DNA of 10,795 nucleotides from an uncultured Leptolyngbya sp. (GTDB lineage Bacteria; Cyanobacteriota; Cyanobacteriia; Phormidesmidales; Phormidesmidaceae), in assembly GCA_937899365.1 (NCBI GenBank), contig CALBPH010000214.1, positions 1-10,795 of the forward strand, written 5' to 3'. The position numbers and the translations under genes are program-made. The first letter of the stretch is position 1, and each line of letters begins with the position of its first letter. Shown piece after piece: positions 1-6,095 of this stretch. The notes under the pieces were generated by a model. That model was not told where the DNA came from and made no database searches. It saw only the letters and a program-made list of their open reading frames with translations.

Positions 1-94
1 GCTATCAGGAACCTTAGCCTTAAACCCTCGGATTTAGCCCAATGCCCCAGGGCCTCAGGGCATTTGCCATAGAGTTCAGGATATAGCCTTTTTC

Positions 95-141
95 AAAAAA
101 GGGGAAACTGCTCAGCAATCGACAGATGTATTCAGCAGTTT
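95..141 (-). terminator. Possible second terminator-like hairpin
   Basis: On the minus strand an 8-bp inverted repeat (AAACTGCT ... AGCAGTTT, 21-nt loop) is followed by CCCC and then six T residues (100 down to 95). The large loop and the four-base gap before the T run make it weaker than a classical terminator. It could be a backup for the operon terminator or the 3' end of a short RNA that includes the hairpins at 165-257. Confidence 0.3.
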
Positions 142-227
142 TCTAGCAAGCATTTATTGCATCCGTCAGGTTAGTTAAGACAATGCATCTCCCCAAAAGC
201 TCCAAACAGCAACCGCTAACCTGACAC

Positions 228-257
228 GCAAACGTCCTCATGCATCAGGACGTTTGC
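228..257. other. Strong 11-bp hairpin with ATGCAT in its loop
   Basis: The arms GCAAACGTCCT (228-238) and AGGACGTTTGC (247-257) are perfectly complementary around an 8-nt loop that contains the self-complementary hexamer ATGCAT. No T run follows on either strand, so it is not a simple intrinsic terminator. It lies just beyond the operon terminator and next to another long inverted repeat. Confidence 0.6.
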
Positions 258-277
258 TATGAAAATAAGCTTGGGGC

Positions 278-305
278 AAAAAAAAGGCAGCGCCGTAGCA
301 CTGCC
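278..305 (-). terminator. Rho-independent terminator of the atp operon
   Basis: Read on the minus strand, an 8-bp stem (GGCAGTGC paired with GCGCTGCC, including one G-U pair) with a TACG tetraloop is followed directly by eight T residues (positions 285 down to 278). It lies 43 bases after the gamma-subunit stop codon, which is where the operon should end. The plus strand has no T run after the same stem, so the signal is one-directional. Confidence 0.9.
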
Positions 306-348
306 AACACATATGGGGTTAAAACTTAGAGCAACTCAACTAGGCAAA

Positions 349-1293
349 CTAAGCAAGGGCAGCAGCACCCCCTACTACCTCCAGAATTTCCTGGGTAATA
401 GCAGCCTGACGAGCCTTGTTGTAGTCAAGGGTCAAGGTTTTGACTAGCTCACTAGCATTGTCACTAGCATTATTCATTGCCGTCATCCGCGCAGCCAGCT
501 CACTGGCAGCCGACTCCTGCAGAGACCGTAGAATTTGGTTATTCAGGTACAGCGGCAACAGAGCATCCAAAATCTGAACAGGATCCTGCTCAAAAATCAT
601 GTCCTGGGGTAGCTGCTTCTGATCGGTTTCCACAGCTGCACGCTCCACTTGGAACTGTCCACCACGGCTAGTCAAACGAAACATCTCATCTTCCTTATCA
701 AGACCTTCAGGGTCTAGGGGAAGTAGCGTTTGAGTGACTGGACGAGAACTGACTAACGACACAAACTTCGTAAATATCAGCTCTACACGATCAACTTCTT
801 CTGACAAGAACAAGGAAAGTGCTTGATCTGCAATATTAGAAGCCTCTTCAGCTGTAGGAATCTGCTCTAATCCGATAAACGTTGAGTCGATCGGGTAGTC
901 ACGTCTCTGAAAATACTGAGTCGCTTTACGACCAATCAGAATCATCTGATAGCCAATACCCGCAGCGTCTAGCTCCTTAGCACGATTCTCAGCACGACGA
1001 ATGATGTTGCTGTTGTAGCCACCGCACAGACCGCGATCGGCTGAAACAACAATCAAACCAACATTTTTAACGTCACGCGTCTGCAACAGAGGCAAATTTG
1101 CATCTTCAAACTTTAGTCGAGTTTGAAGACCATAAAACACCTGGGCTAAGCGGTCGGCAAAGGGACGAGTCGCCTCCACCTGCTCTTGGGCTCGGCGCAC
1201 TTTCGCCGCCGCCACCAGACGCATTGCTTCAGTGATTTTTCGAGTGTTTTTGACCGACTTAATGCGGTCACGAATAGATTTGAGATTAGCCAT
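349..1293 (-). CDS. atpG: F0F1 ATP synthase gamma subunit
   Basis: The gamma subunit is the central rotary shaft of CF1: its coiled coil turns inside the alpha3-beta3 hexamer and couples proton flow to ATP synthesis at the thylakoid membrane. The 314-residue product starts MANLKSIRDRIKSVKNTRKI, the N-terminal coiled-coil helix, and ends with the family signature ITQEILEVVGGA at residues 299-310. SADRGLCGGYN (84-94) is also typical. At about 196-233 it has the extra segment found in photosynthetic gamma subunits. No Cys pair is present there, so redox control of the chloroplast type is not expected. The only Cys is C90. It is the last gene of the operon and often appears as atpC in cyanobacterial literature. 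AGGAA (1302-1306) lies 8 nt before the ATG and is partly buried in a hairpin. The stop is TAG. Confidence 0.97.
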   Translation of the reverse strand: MANLKSIRDRIKSVKNTRKITEAMRLVAAAKVRRAQEQVEATRPFADRLAQVFYGLQTRLKFEDANLPLLQTRDVKNVGLIVVSADRGLCGGYNSNIIRRAENRAKELDAAGIGYQMILIGRKATQYFQRRDYPIDSTFIGLEQIPTAEEASNIADQALSLFLSEEVDRVELIFTKFVSLVSSRPVTQTLLPLDPEGLDKEDEMFRLTSRGGQFQVERAAVETDQKQLPQDMIFEQDPVQILDALLPLYLNNQILRSLQESAASELAARMTAMNNASDNASELVKTLTLDYNKARQAAITQEILEVVGGAAALA

Positions 1294-1303
1294 ACGCGTT
1301 ATT

Positions 1304-1350
1304 CCTAGCCTAAGCTCCCCCTAAATCCATCAGAGTTTGGGAGAGCTAGG
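1304..1350 (-). promoter_or_regulatory. Hairpin in the alpha-gamma gap that covers the gamma ribosome-binding site
   Basis: In the mRNA, CCTAGC (1350-1345) pairs with GCTAGG (1309-1304), and CTCCC (1343-1339) pairs with GGGAG (1319-1315). AAA/TTT can extend the inner stem. The 3' arm contains the AGG of the gamma Shine-Dalgarno AGGAA (1306-1302). The 5' arm begins 10 nt after the alpha stop codon, within the footprint of a terminating ribosome. The pairing is visible; the role in translational coupling is inferred. Confidence 0.5.
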
Positions 1351-1360
1351 CCAATCCCTC

Positions 1361-2875
1361 CTATGCCGCCATAAAGGACTGCTTACACTCAGCAATTGAC
1401 TCTTTGATCAGGTCTTGCACCTTATCAGTCAGCTTTTTGCCTTCATTGACTTCCTTCACCAATTCGGGCTTGCTAGTGTTGATGTAGTTACACAGCTCTG
1501 CCACTAGGGGAGCAACTTTCTCAACAGGTACATCATCAAACAGACCGTTAATACCACCGTATACAACGGTTACCTGCTCATGCAGAGTACGAGGAGCATA
1601 CTGATTTTGCTTAAGTAGTTCCCGCAGACGGACGCCACGCGCTAGCTGCGCCTGGGTAGCTGCGTCCAAGTCAGAAGCAAACTGGGCAAAGGCCTGTAGT
1701 TCATCAAACTGGGCCAGCTCAAGTTTGAGCTTACCGGCTACCTTTTTCATTACCTTAGTCTGGGCGGCTCCACCTACTCGAGATACGGATACACCTGCGT
1801 TAATGGCAGGACGCAGACCAGAGTTGAACAGGTCAGAAGACAAGAAGATCTGCCCGTCGGTAATGGAAATTACGTTGGTAGGAATGTAAGCCGAAACGTC
1901 ACCTGCCTGGGTTTCAATGATGGGCAGAGCAGTCATGCTACCTTCGCCCAACTCAGGGCTGAGCTTGGCAGCCCGCTCTAGCAGACGAGAGTGAATAAAG
2001 AAGACATCTCCGGGGTAAGCCTCACGACCGGGTGGACGACGCAGTAGCAAGGACATTTGACGGTATGCCTGGGCTTGCTTAGTAAGGTCATCGTAGATAA
2101 CCAAGGTAGCTTTGCCCTTGTACATAAAGTACTCAGCCAGGGCAGCACCCGTATAGGGAGCCAGGAACTGCAGCGGTGCAGGGTCGTTAGCGCTTGCCGA
2201 GACCACGATAGTGTAGTCCATGGCACCGCGCTCTTCTAGAACGCCAACTACCTGGGCAACAGAAGCCGCTTTTTGGCCTACGGCAACATAGACACAAACT
2301 ACGTCTTGGTCTGCCTGGTTAAGGATGGTATCGATTGCGATCGCAGTCTTACCGGTCTGACGGTCACCAATGATCAGCTCACGCTGACCACGACCCACAG
2401 GAATCATCGCGTCAATCGCCGTAATTCCAGTCTGAAGAGGCTCATAGACTGACTTACGCGCAATGATGCCAGGGGCAGGTGCCTCCAACAAACGAGAGTC
2501 CGAAGTAGCAATTTCACCCTTACCATCAATGGGGCGGGCCAACGAATCTACCACCCGGCCCAACATGGCGTCACCCACAGGGATTTCAGCAATCTTGCCG
2601 GTGGACTTAACCGAACTTCCTTCTTTGAGGTCACGGCCAGTACCCATCAGTACGGCACCTACATTGTCCTCTTCCAGGTTTAGGGCGATACCGACAGTAC
2701 CGTCTTCAAACTCAAGCAGTTCACTTGCCATTGCTTGCTCAAGACCGTAGATACGGGCAATCCCGTCACCTACTTGCAGCACAGTACCCACGTTGGATAC
2801 TTTGACATCCTGGTCGTACTGCTCAATCTGCTGCTTAATAATGCTACTGATTTCGTCAGGTCTGATGCTTACCAT
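1361..2875 (-). CDS. atpA: F0F1 ATP synthase alpha subunit
   Basis: Alpha is the non-catalytic nucleotide-binding subunit of the F1 hexamer; it contributes the arginine finger to the catalytic beta site. The 504-residue product is full length for the family. It shows the Walker A motif GDRQTGKT (170-177), a Walker B-like LVIYDD (258-263), PPGREAYPGDVF (281-292) and the alpha/beta signature PAINAGVSVS (356-365), followed by R366, the likely arginine finger. The N-terminal region (about 1-95) is the beta-barrel crown and the C-terminal helical bundle is complete. A 140-bp gap separates it from the delta gene and a 67-bp gap leads to gamma. The Shine-Dalgarno before the ATG is weak. It terminates with TAG. 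Confidence 0.98.
   Translation of the reverse strand: MVSIRPDEISSIIKQQIEQYDQDVKVSNVGTVLQVGDGIARIYGLEQAMASELLEFEDGTVGIALNLEEDNVGAVLMGTGRDLKEGSSVKSTGKIAEIPVGDAMLGRVVDSLARPIDGKGEIATSDSRLLEAPAPGIIARKSVYEPLQTGITAIDAMIPVGRGQRELIIGDRQTGKTAIAIDTILNQADQDVVCVYVAVGQKAASVAQVVGVLEERGAMDYTIVVSASANDPAPLQFLAPYTGAALAEYFMYKGKATLVIYDDLTKQAQAYRQMSLLLRRPPGREAYPGDVFFIHSRLLERAAKLSPELGEGSMTALPIIETQAGDVSAYIPTNVISITDGQIFLSSDLFNSGLRPAINAGVSVSRVGGAAQTKVMKKVAGKLKLELAQFDELQAFAQFASDLDAATQAQLARGVRLRELLKQNQYAPRTLHEQVTVVYGGINGLFDDVPVEKVAPLVAELCNYINTSKPELVKEVNEGKKLTDKVQDLIKESIAECKQSFMAA
2337..2344. repeat. HIP1 octamer GCGATCGC
   Basis: This palindromic octamer is highly over-represented in many cyanobacterial genomes. It lies inside the alpha-subunit gene just after the P-loop region, and supports a cyanobacterial source. 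A second copy is at 8555-8562 inside apcE. Confidence 0.85.
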
Positions 2876-2946
2876 TGGAGTTGCTCTACTAACTCAGATA
2901 TCAACAAAAAAATCACTTAAACTAACCACGCCTGATTGAAGTTCCC

Positions 2947-2964
2947 AACCCTAAAGCCAGGGTT
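2947..2964. other. Hairpin in the delta-alpha gap
   Basis: AACCCT (2947-2952) and AGGGTT (2959-2964) form a perfect 6-bp stem with a 6-nt loop, midway in the 140-bp gap between delta and alpha. No T run follows directly on the transcribed strand, so it is not an intrinsic terminator. It may stabilise or punctuate the polycistronic message. Confidence 0.4.
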
Positions 2965-3015
2965 CAACGCTAACATCGGGCACGATAGCGACCACCCGTG
3001 TCAAACAGCACTCAA

Positions 3016-3570
3016 CTAAGCGCTGCCCAGCTGAATACCAATGCGTCGCAGCTGCCCACGCAGGCTAGCATCCACCACTTGGGAACCAACCTTGATAATG
3101 ACGCCACCCAGCAAACTGGCATCTAACTCGGTGCTCAACTCAACCGCCCTTGCGCCAGTCATAGATATCACCCTCTGGCGCACTGAATCTTTCTGAGCGT
3201 CAGAAAGCTCAATCGCAGAGGAAACCTCAGCCAGAACAGTCTGATTGATTTCCCGAACCATTGCTTGAAACTGAGTCAGGATCGGCATCAGCAAAGCAAC
3301 ACGACCACGATCCACCAGCAGCTGGACAAAATTCAGAAAACTCGAATTAACAGAGTCCCCTAAAACCTGCCTAACAACCGCCTTTTTGACATCAGCAGAC
3401 GTAATCGGATTAGCCTAAAAATCAGCTAGCTCCTGGGACTCGGCCAAAAGCCCTAGCACTTCTCCAGCCAAACCATTGACTTCGTCAGTAGTTCCACTGT
3501 CTTGAGTGAGGGATAGAAGCGCACGAGCATAGGGCTCTGCAACTTCAGTAGTAACAATGCTCGCACTCAT
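3016..3570 (-). pseudogene. atpH: F0F1 ATP synthase delta subunit, interrupted by an in-frame TAG
   Basis: Delta joins the peripheral stalk to the top of F1. Its N-terminal helical domain binds alpha and its C-terminal part binds the b/b' stalk. Reading from the ATG at 3570, which overlaps the b-subunit stop as ATGA, the frame gives MSASIVTTEVAEPYARALL, a typical delta N-terminus. It runs 51 codons to a TAG at 3415-3417. The same frame then stays open and delta-like (ANPITSADVKKAVVRQVLG) to a final TAG at 3016-3018. The whole span is 185 codons, normal delta length, so a base substitution fits better than an indel. In homologues this site (between DF and ANP) is usually Leu, so TTG to TAG is the simplest origin. 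The 3' part could only restart from weak codons, for example GTG at 3315. A true nonsense mutation, a sequence error or readthrough are all possible. The neighbouring genes are intact. Confidence 0.85.
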
Positions 3571-4100
3571 GACTCGCCTCCAAGCAGTGCAATACTTTGA
3601 TCCACCAGCTTAGTCTGAACTGAATCGGTCAAAGCACCCGGTAGATCGGTCTCGACCTTAGCCAACGCCAGCGCGGTAACTCGCTGTTTCAGCTCTCGCA
3701 ACACACGATCTTGCTGACTAACCAAATCCTGTTGAGCAGACGCCTTCATCCGTTCAACATCTTTCTCCGCCTGAGCCAACAAAGCCACTCGAGCTTTCTG
3801 AGCATTCTCCTCAGCTCCGGCCTTAATTTGCTCAGCCTGAGACTGGGCTTCCTTTAGATTCTTTTGCTGTGCAACCAGAGCAGCTGCCGCCTTCTTCTGG
3901 CGATCTTCAGCTCCCTGGATAGCAGCCTCAATGGCGCTGCGGCGTTCCGACAAAATGTTGCCGAGAAAACTGCTACCAAAATAAACAAGCACGCCAATGA
4001 TTATGACGAGGTTAATTAAATTTGTCTCCAGAATATCGAAGTTGAGACCAAAGCCACCTTCTTCCGAAGCAAGCAACCAGACTGTCTCCATATGCTCCAT
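3567..4100 (-). CDS. atpF: F0F1 ATP synthase b subunit
   Basis: Subunit b is one of the two peripheral-stalk proteins that hold F1 against rotation. The 177-residue product has a short N-terminal segment, one membrane helix at about residues 27-46 (NLINLVIIIGVLVYFGSSFL), then a long charged, Ala/Gln/Glu-rich helix that forms the right-handed coiled coil with b'. Length and layout are normal for cyanobacterial b. The ATG at 4100 is the first start. A second in-frame ATG (codon 4) has GGAG five bases upstream and could be the true start, shortening the protein by three residues. The TGA stop overlaps the delta ATG by four bases, indicating translational coupling to delta. Confidence 0.95.
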   Translation of the reverse strand: MEHMETVWLLASEEGGFGLNFDILETNLINLVIIIGVLVYFGSSFLGNILSERRSAIEAAIQGAEDRQKKAAAALVAQQKNLKEAQSQAEQIKAGAEENAQKARVALLAQAEKDVERMKASAQQDLVSQQDRVLRELKQRVTALALAKVETDLPGALTDSVQTKLVDQSIALLGGES

Positions 4101-4154
4101 CCCAAACTGCGCCTGCCAACTGGCCTAGTACCAGCAGCGGTATAACTCCCGCGT

Positions 4155-4181
4155 GAGGGCGTGTCCCACGACACGCACCTC
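4155..4181 (-). other. Strong hairpin between the b' and b genes
   Basis: In the mRNA, GAGG-T-GCGTGTC pairs with GACACGC-CCTC around a GTGG loop: eleven base pairs with a single bulged base. It begins 7 bases after the b' stop codon at 4189. No T run follows, so it is not an intrinsic terminator. An RNA-processing or 3'-end-protecting role is an inference. Confidence 0.6.
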
Positions 4182-4188
4182 CAAAACT

Positions 4189-4674
4189 CTATACTGCAGC
4201 CCCTAACAGCTTGCTCAATATCTGCTGACTCAAAGCATCAACCTGCTGCTCTAGAGCAGCCATGGCCGACTGTTTTTGAGCATCAAGCTCTTTTTGCACA
4301 GCTTCTCGCTGCGCTTGAGCCTCTTGCTGAGCAGATGCCATGGTTTGAGCACCTATTTTCTGAGCCTCAGCCTGAGCATCCTCAACGAGTTGCTTAGCTT
4401 CGCGTCGGGCACCTGCCAAAGCTTGCTCATATTCCTGAGCCAACTTTTCAGCCTTTGCCAAACGCTCCTCAGCATCTGCTGTCTTTGAGCGGACGTAGCC
4501 ATCACGCTCATCAATAGCATTGCCTAGAGGCTTGTAGAAAACCGCGTTCAGAATAATTGCCAAAAGGGCAAACTGAACAGCCATCAGGGGCAGCGTTGCA
4601 TCAAGGTCAAATAAACCACCAGCTTCTTCAGCTGCAGCTTCGACCGCAAATAGCATTACACCGGTTATCATCAC
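4189..4674 (-). CDS. atpF2: F0F1 ATP synthase b' subunit
   Basis: The b' subunit is the second peripheral-stalk protein of photosynthetic ATP synthases and pairs with b; its presence is characteristic of cyanobacteria, plastids and some phototrophic bacteria. The product has the family segment LFDLDATLPLMAVQFALLAI around one membrane helix (about 28-47), then FYKPLGNAIDERDGY and a long coiled coil rich in Ala, Glu and Gln. It is often named atpG in cyanobacterial operons. The longest frame starts at a GTG (4674-4672) followed at once by an ATG; another ATG is at codon 7. I see no strong Shine-Dalgarno to decide, so the protein may be 155-161 residues. The stop is TAG. Confidence 0.95.
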   Translation of the reverse strand: MMITGVMLFAVEAAAEEAGGLFDLDATLPLMAVQFALLAIILNAVFYKPLGNAIDERDGYVRSKTADAEERLAKAEKLAQEYEQALAGARREAKQLVEDAQAEAQKIGAQTMASAQQEAQAQREAVQKELDAQKQSAMAALEQQVDALSQQILSKLLGAAV

Positions 4675-4804
4675 GTTCTATGCCCAAATACTCTGGGACT
4701 GCCATAACAGAAAACATGCCATCAACCGAAACAGACCTTCCAAGCCAGAGAGAAGCTCTCAATTTAGCCAACAACAAGTGTGTGACAAAGAACAACCTTT
4801 GATT

Positions 4805-4832
4805 TCGATAAGCCTGAAATCGGCAATGTCAA
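4805..4832 (-). promoter_or_regulatory. Possible internal promoter in the c-b' gap
   Basis: On the minus strand a perfect TTGACA (4832-4827) is followed after 16 bases by TATCGA (4810-4805). The -10 match is poor (3 of 6), so this is weak. The same stretch can fold as a 6-bp hairpin (GATTTC/GAAATC, 4801-4806/4816-4821). It lies in the 209-bp gap between the c and b' genes, the longest gap of the operon. Confidence 0.2.
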
Positions 4833-4883
4833 GCAAACAGAAGGGAGATAATTAAAGAATCATCCCCCTATGCCAAATATCCC

Positions 4884-5129
4884 TTAGGCAAAGGGGTTAG
4901 CAAATAGAAGGACCAGTGCAACAACAAGGCCGTAGATGGTCAGTGCTTCCATAAATGCCAAACTTAGCAGCAGAGTACCGCGAATCTTACCTTCTGCTTC
5001 GGGCTGACGGGCAATACCTTCAACGGCTTGACCAGCGGCATTACCTTGACCAATACCAGGGCCAATAGCTGCCAAACCAACAGCCAGAGCAGCAGCCAGT
5101 ACAGAAGCAGCAGCAATAATTGGATCCAT
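4884..5129 (-). CDS. atpE: F0F1 ATP synthase c subunit (proteolipid)
   Basis: Subunit c forms the membrane rotor ring that carries protons. The 81-residue product has two membrane helices (about 5-38 and 50-78) joined by the polar loop with R41-Q42-P43. Helix 1 contains the packing motif GPGIGQG at residues 23-29 (GxGxGxG), which governs ring size. Helix 2 contains the essential proton-carrying Glu at residue 61 in FMEALTIYG. Length and sequence are nearly invariant in cyanobacteria. It is also called atpH in plastid-style naming. It has the best Shine-Dalgarno of the operon, AAGGAAG (5136-5142), 6 nt before the ATG, as expected for a subunit needed in 13-15 copies. It ends with TAA. Confidence 0.98.
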   Translation of the reverse strand: MDPIIAAASVLAAALAVGLAAIGPGIGQGNAAGQAVEGIARQPEAEGKIRGTLLLSLAFMEALTIYGLVVALVLLFANPFA

Positions 5130-5135
5130 GATGTT

Positions 5136-5142
5136 CTTCCTT
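5136..5142 (-). promoter_or_regulatory. Strong ribosome-binding site of the c-subunit gene
   Basis: AAGGAAG on the minus strand is 6 nt from the atpE ATG. It is clearly better than those of neighbouring genes, which fits the high copy number of c per enzyme. Confidence 0.75.
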
Positions 5143-5185
5143 ATCCTTAGATAGATATCAACAAACTAAGCAAGTCGCCCAAAAC

Positions 5186-5235
5186 GAGGAATTAACTCCT
5201 CTCGAAACCGTCAGAAGCTAGTTGAAACTGCTAGC
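5186..5235. other. Two small hairpins in the a-c gap
   Basis: GAGGA/TCCTC (5186-5190/5197-5201, 6-nt loop) and GCTAG/CTAGC (5217-5221/5231-5235) lie in tandem between the a and c genes, upstream of the c-gene ribosome-binding site. Each stem is short. Together with the hairpin at 5276-5298 they make this gap structured throughout. Confidence 0.35.
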
Positions 5236-5275
5236 CCTAACCAAGTAGGAGATGACCCAACGTCAAATCCCAACT

Positions 5276-5298
5276 GGATGCCTCCAAGGAGGCTATCC
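5276..5298 (-). other. Hairpin at the atpB stop codon
   Basis: In the mRNA, GGAT-A-GCCTC pairs with GAGGC-ATCC around a CTTG tetraloop: nine base pairs with one bulge. The atpB TAG stop (5295-5293) lies inside the 5' arm, so translation of atpB would open the structure. No T run follows, so it is not an intrinsic terminator. Confidence 0.55.
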
Positions 5299-6039
5299 AT
5301 GCTCTTCTCCACCGTGCCCCTCAATCGCTTCGCCAATATAAGCGGCAGCTAGGGTAGCAAAAATCAGTGCCTGAATTGCACTTGTGAACAAACCCAATAA
5401 CATTACGGGTAGGGGCACAAAAAGAGGTACCAGCAAAACAAGCACAGCTACAACTAACTCGTCCGCCAAGATGTTTCCAAACAAACGGAAACTTAGCGAG
5501 AGAGGCTTGGTGAAATCTTCAAGAATGTTGATTGGCAACAAAATCGGCGTGGGCTCGATATATTTTGCAAAATACCCTAAACCACGCTCCTTAAACCCTG
5601 CATAGAAGTAGGCCAAGGATGTCATCAGTGCCAATGCAACAGTCGTATTAATGTCGTTTGTCGGCGCCGCCAACTCACTTGCCGGAATGTGAATCAGCTT
5701 CCAGGGCACTAAAGCCCCCGACCAATTAGAGACGAAGATGAATAGAAACAGCGTTCCCACAAAAGGAACCCAAGGCCGATATTCCTTCTCACCAATCTGG
5801 TCTTTAGCCAAGTCTCGAATAAATTCAAGCGCAAACTCCATTAGGTTCTGCAATCCAGACGGAATGCGGTTGACCTTACGGGTAGCTAAAACTGAGACCA
5901 GAATCAGTACAGCAGCAACAAACCAAGTAGTAAGAAATACTTGGCCATGGACCTTAAGCCCACCAACGTGCCAGAACCAATGCTGACCGACCTCCAGCTC
6001 AGCTAATAGAGGAATTGGGAAATTAAATGCGTTCAACAT
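5293..6039 (-). CDS. atpB: F0F1 ATP synthase a subunit
   Basis: Subunit a forms the two half-channels through which protons reach and leave the c-ring. The 248-residue product is polytopic, with membrane helices near 35-52, 93-110, 130-148, 186-206 and 208-235. The essential arginine is R185 in SLSFRLFGNILADE, facing Glu61 of subunit c. NPIxxx-type N-terminal features seen in longer proteobacterial forms are absent, as is usual in cyanobacteria. The C-terminus is acidic and His-rich (EGHGGEEHG). The ATG at 6039 is preceded by GGCGGAG, an adjacent purine-rich site. Atp1 lies 56 bp upstream. The stop is TAG and lies inside a hairpin. Confidence 0.98.
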   Translation of the reverse strand: MLNAFNFPIPLLAELEVGQHWFWHVGGLKVHGQVFLTTWFVAAVLILVSVLATRKVNRIPSGLQNLMEFALEFIRDLAKDQIGEKEYRPWVPFVGTLFLFIFVSNWSGALVPWKLIHIPASELAAPTNDINTTVALALMTSLAYFYAGFKERGLGYFAKYIEPTPILLPINILEDFTKPLSLSFRLFGNILADELVVAVLVLLVPLFVPLPVMLLGLFTSAIQALIFATLAAAYIGEAIEGHGGEEHG

Positions 6040-6095
6040 CTCCGCCTAGAATCTTAATTTTTTTCGCAGATGCCCACGGAAACACGAAATTGCAC

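Larger units (their letters stand above)
1..277. other. Non-coding region downstream of the atp operon, rich in inverted repeats
   Basis: I see no credible coding sequence here on either strand. The stretch contains several inverted repeats: AATGCCC/GGGCATT (41-47/58-64), AAACTGCT/AGCAGTTT (105-112/134-141), the 10-bp GTCAGGTTAG/CTAACCTGAC (165-174/216-225) and an 11-bp hairpin (228-238/247-257). On the minus strand it lies beyond the operon terminator, so it is either an untranslated spacer or the site of a small structured RNA. The neighbouring gene beyond position 1 is outside the window, so its promoter or terminator could also lie here. Confidence 0.6.

Noticed and set aside
81..104. CCTTTTT-C-AAAAAAGG as a terminator on its own
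   Set aside because: The stem is almost entirely A-T pairs with a minimal loop and no GC-rich base followed by a T tract on the plus strand.
3016..3315. A separate 99-residue gene starting at GTG 3315
   Set aside because: It is the C-terminal part of the delta subunit in the same frame as the upstream delta start. The GTG is internal and has no Shine-Dalgarno; it is better described as part of one interrupted gene.
3415..3417. Reassignment of TAG to an amino acid across the genome
   Set aside because: Five genes of the same operon (a, b', delta, alpha, gamma) end with TAG at the expected place, so general decoding of TAG as an amino acid is unlikely.
5208..5273. A 20-codon reading frame from TTG at 5273, 7 nt after GGAGG, between atpB and atpE on the minus strand
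   Set aside because: It is very short and starts with TTG, and the GGAGG is explained by the hairpin at the atpB stop. No family similarity is recognised.
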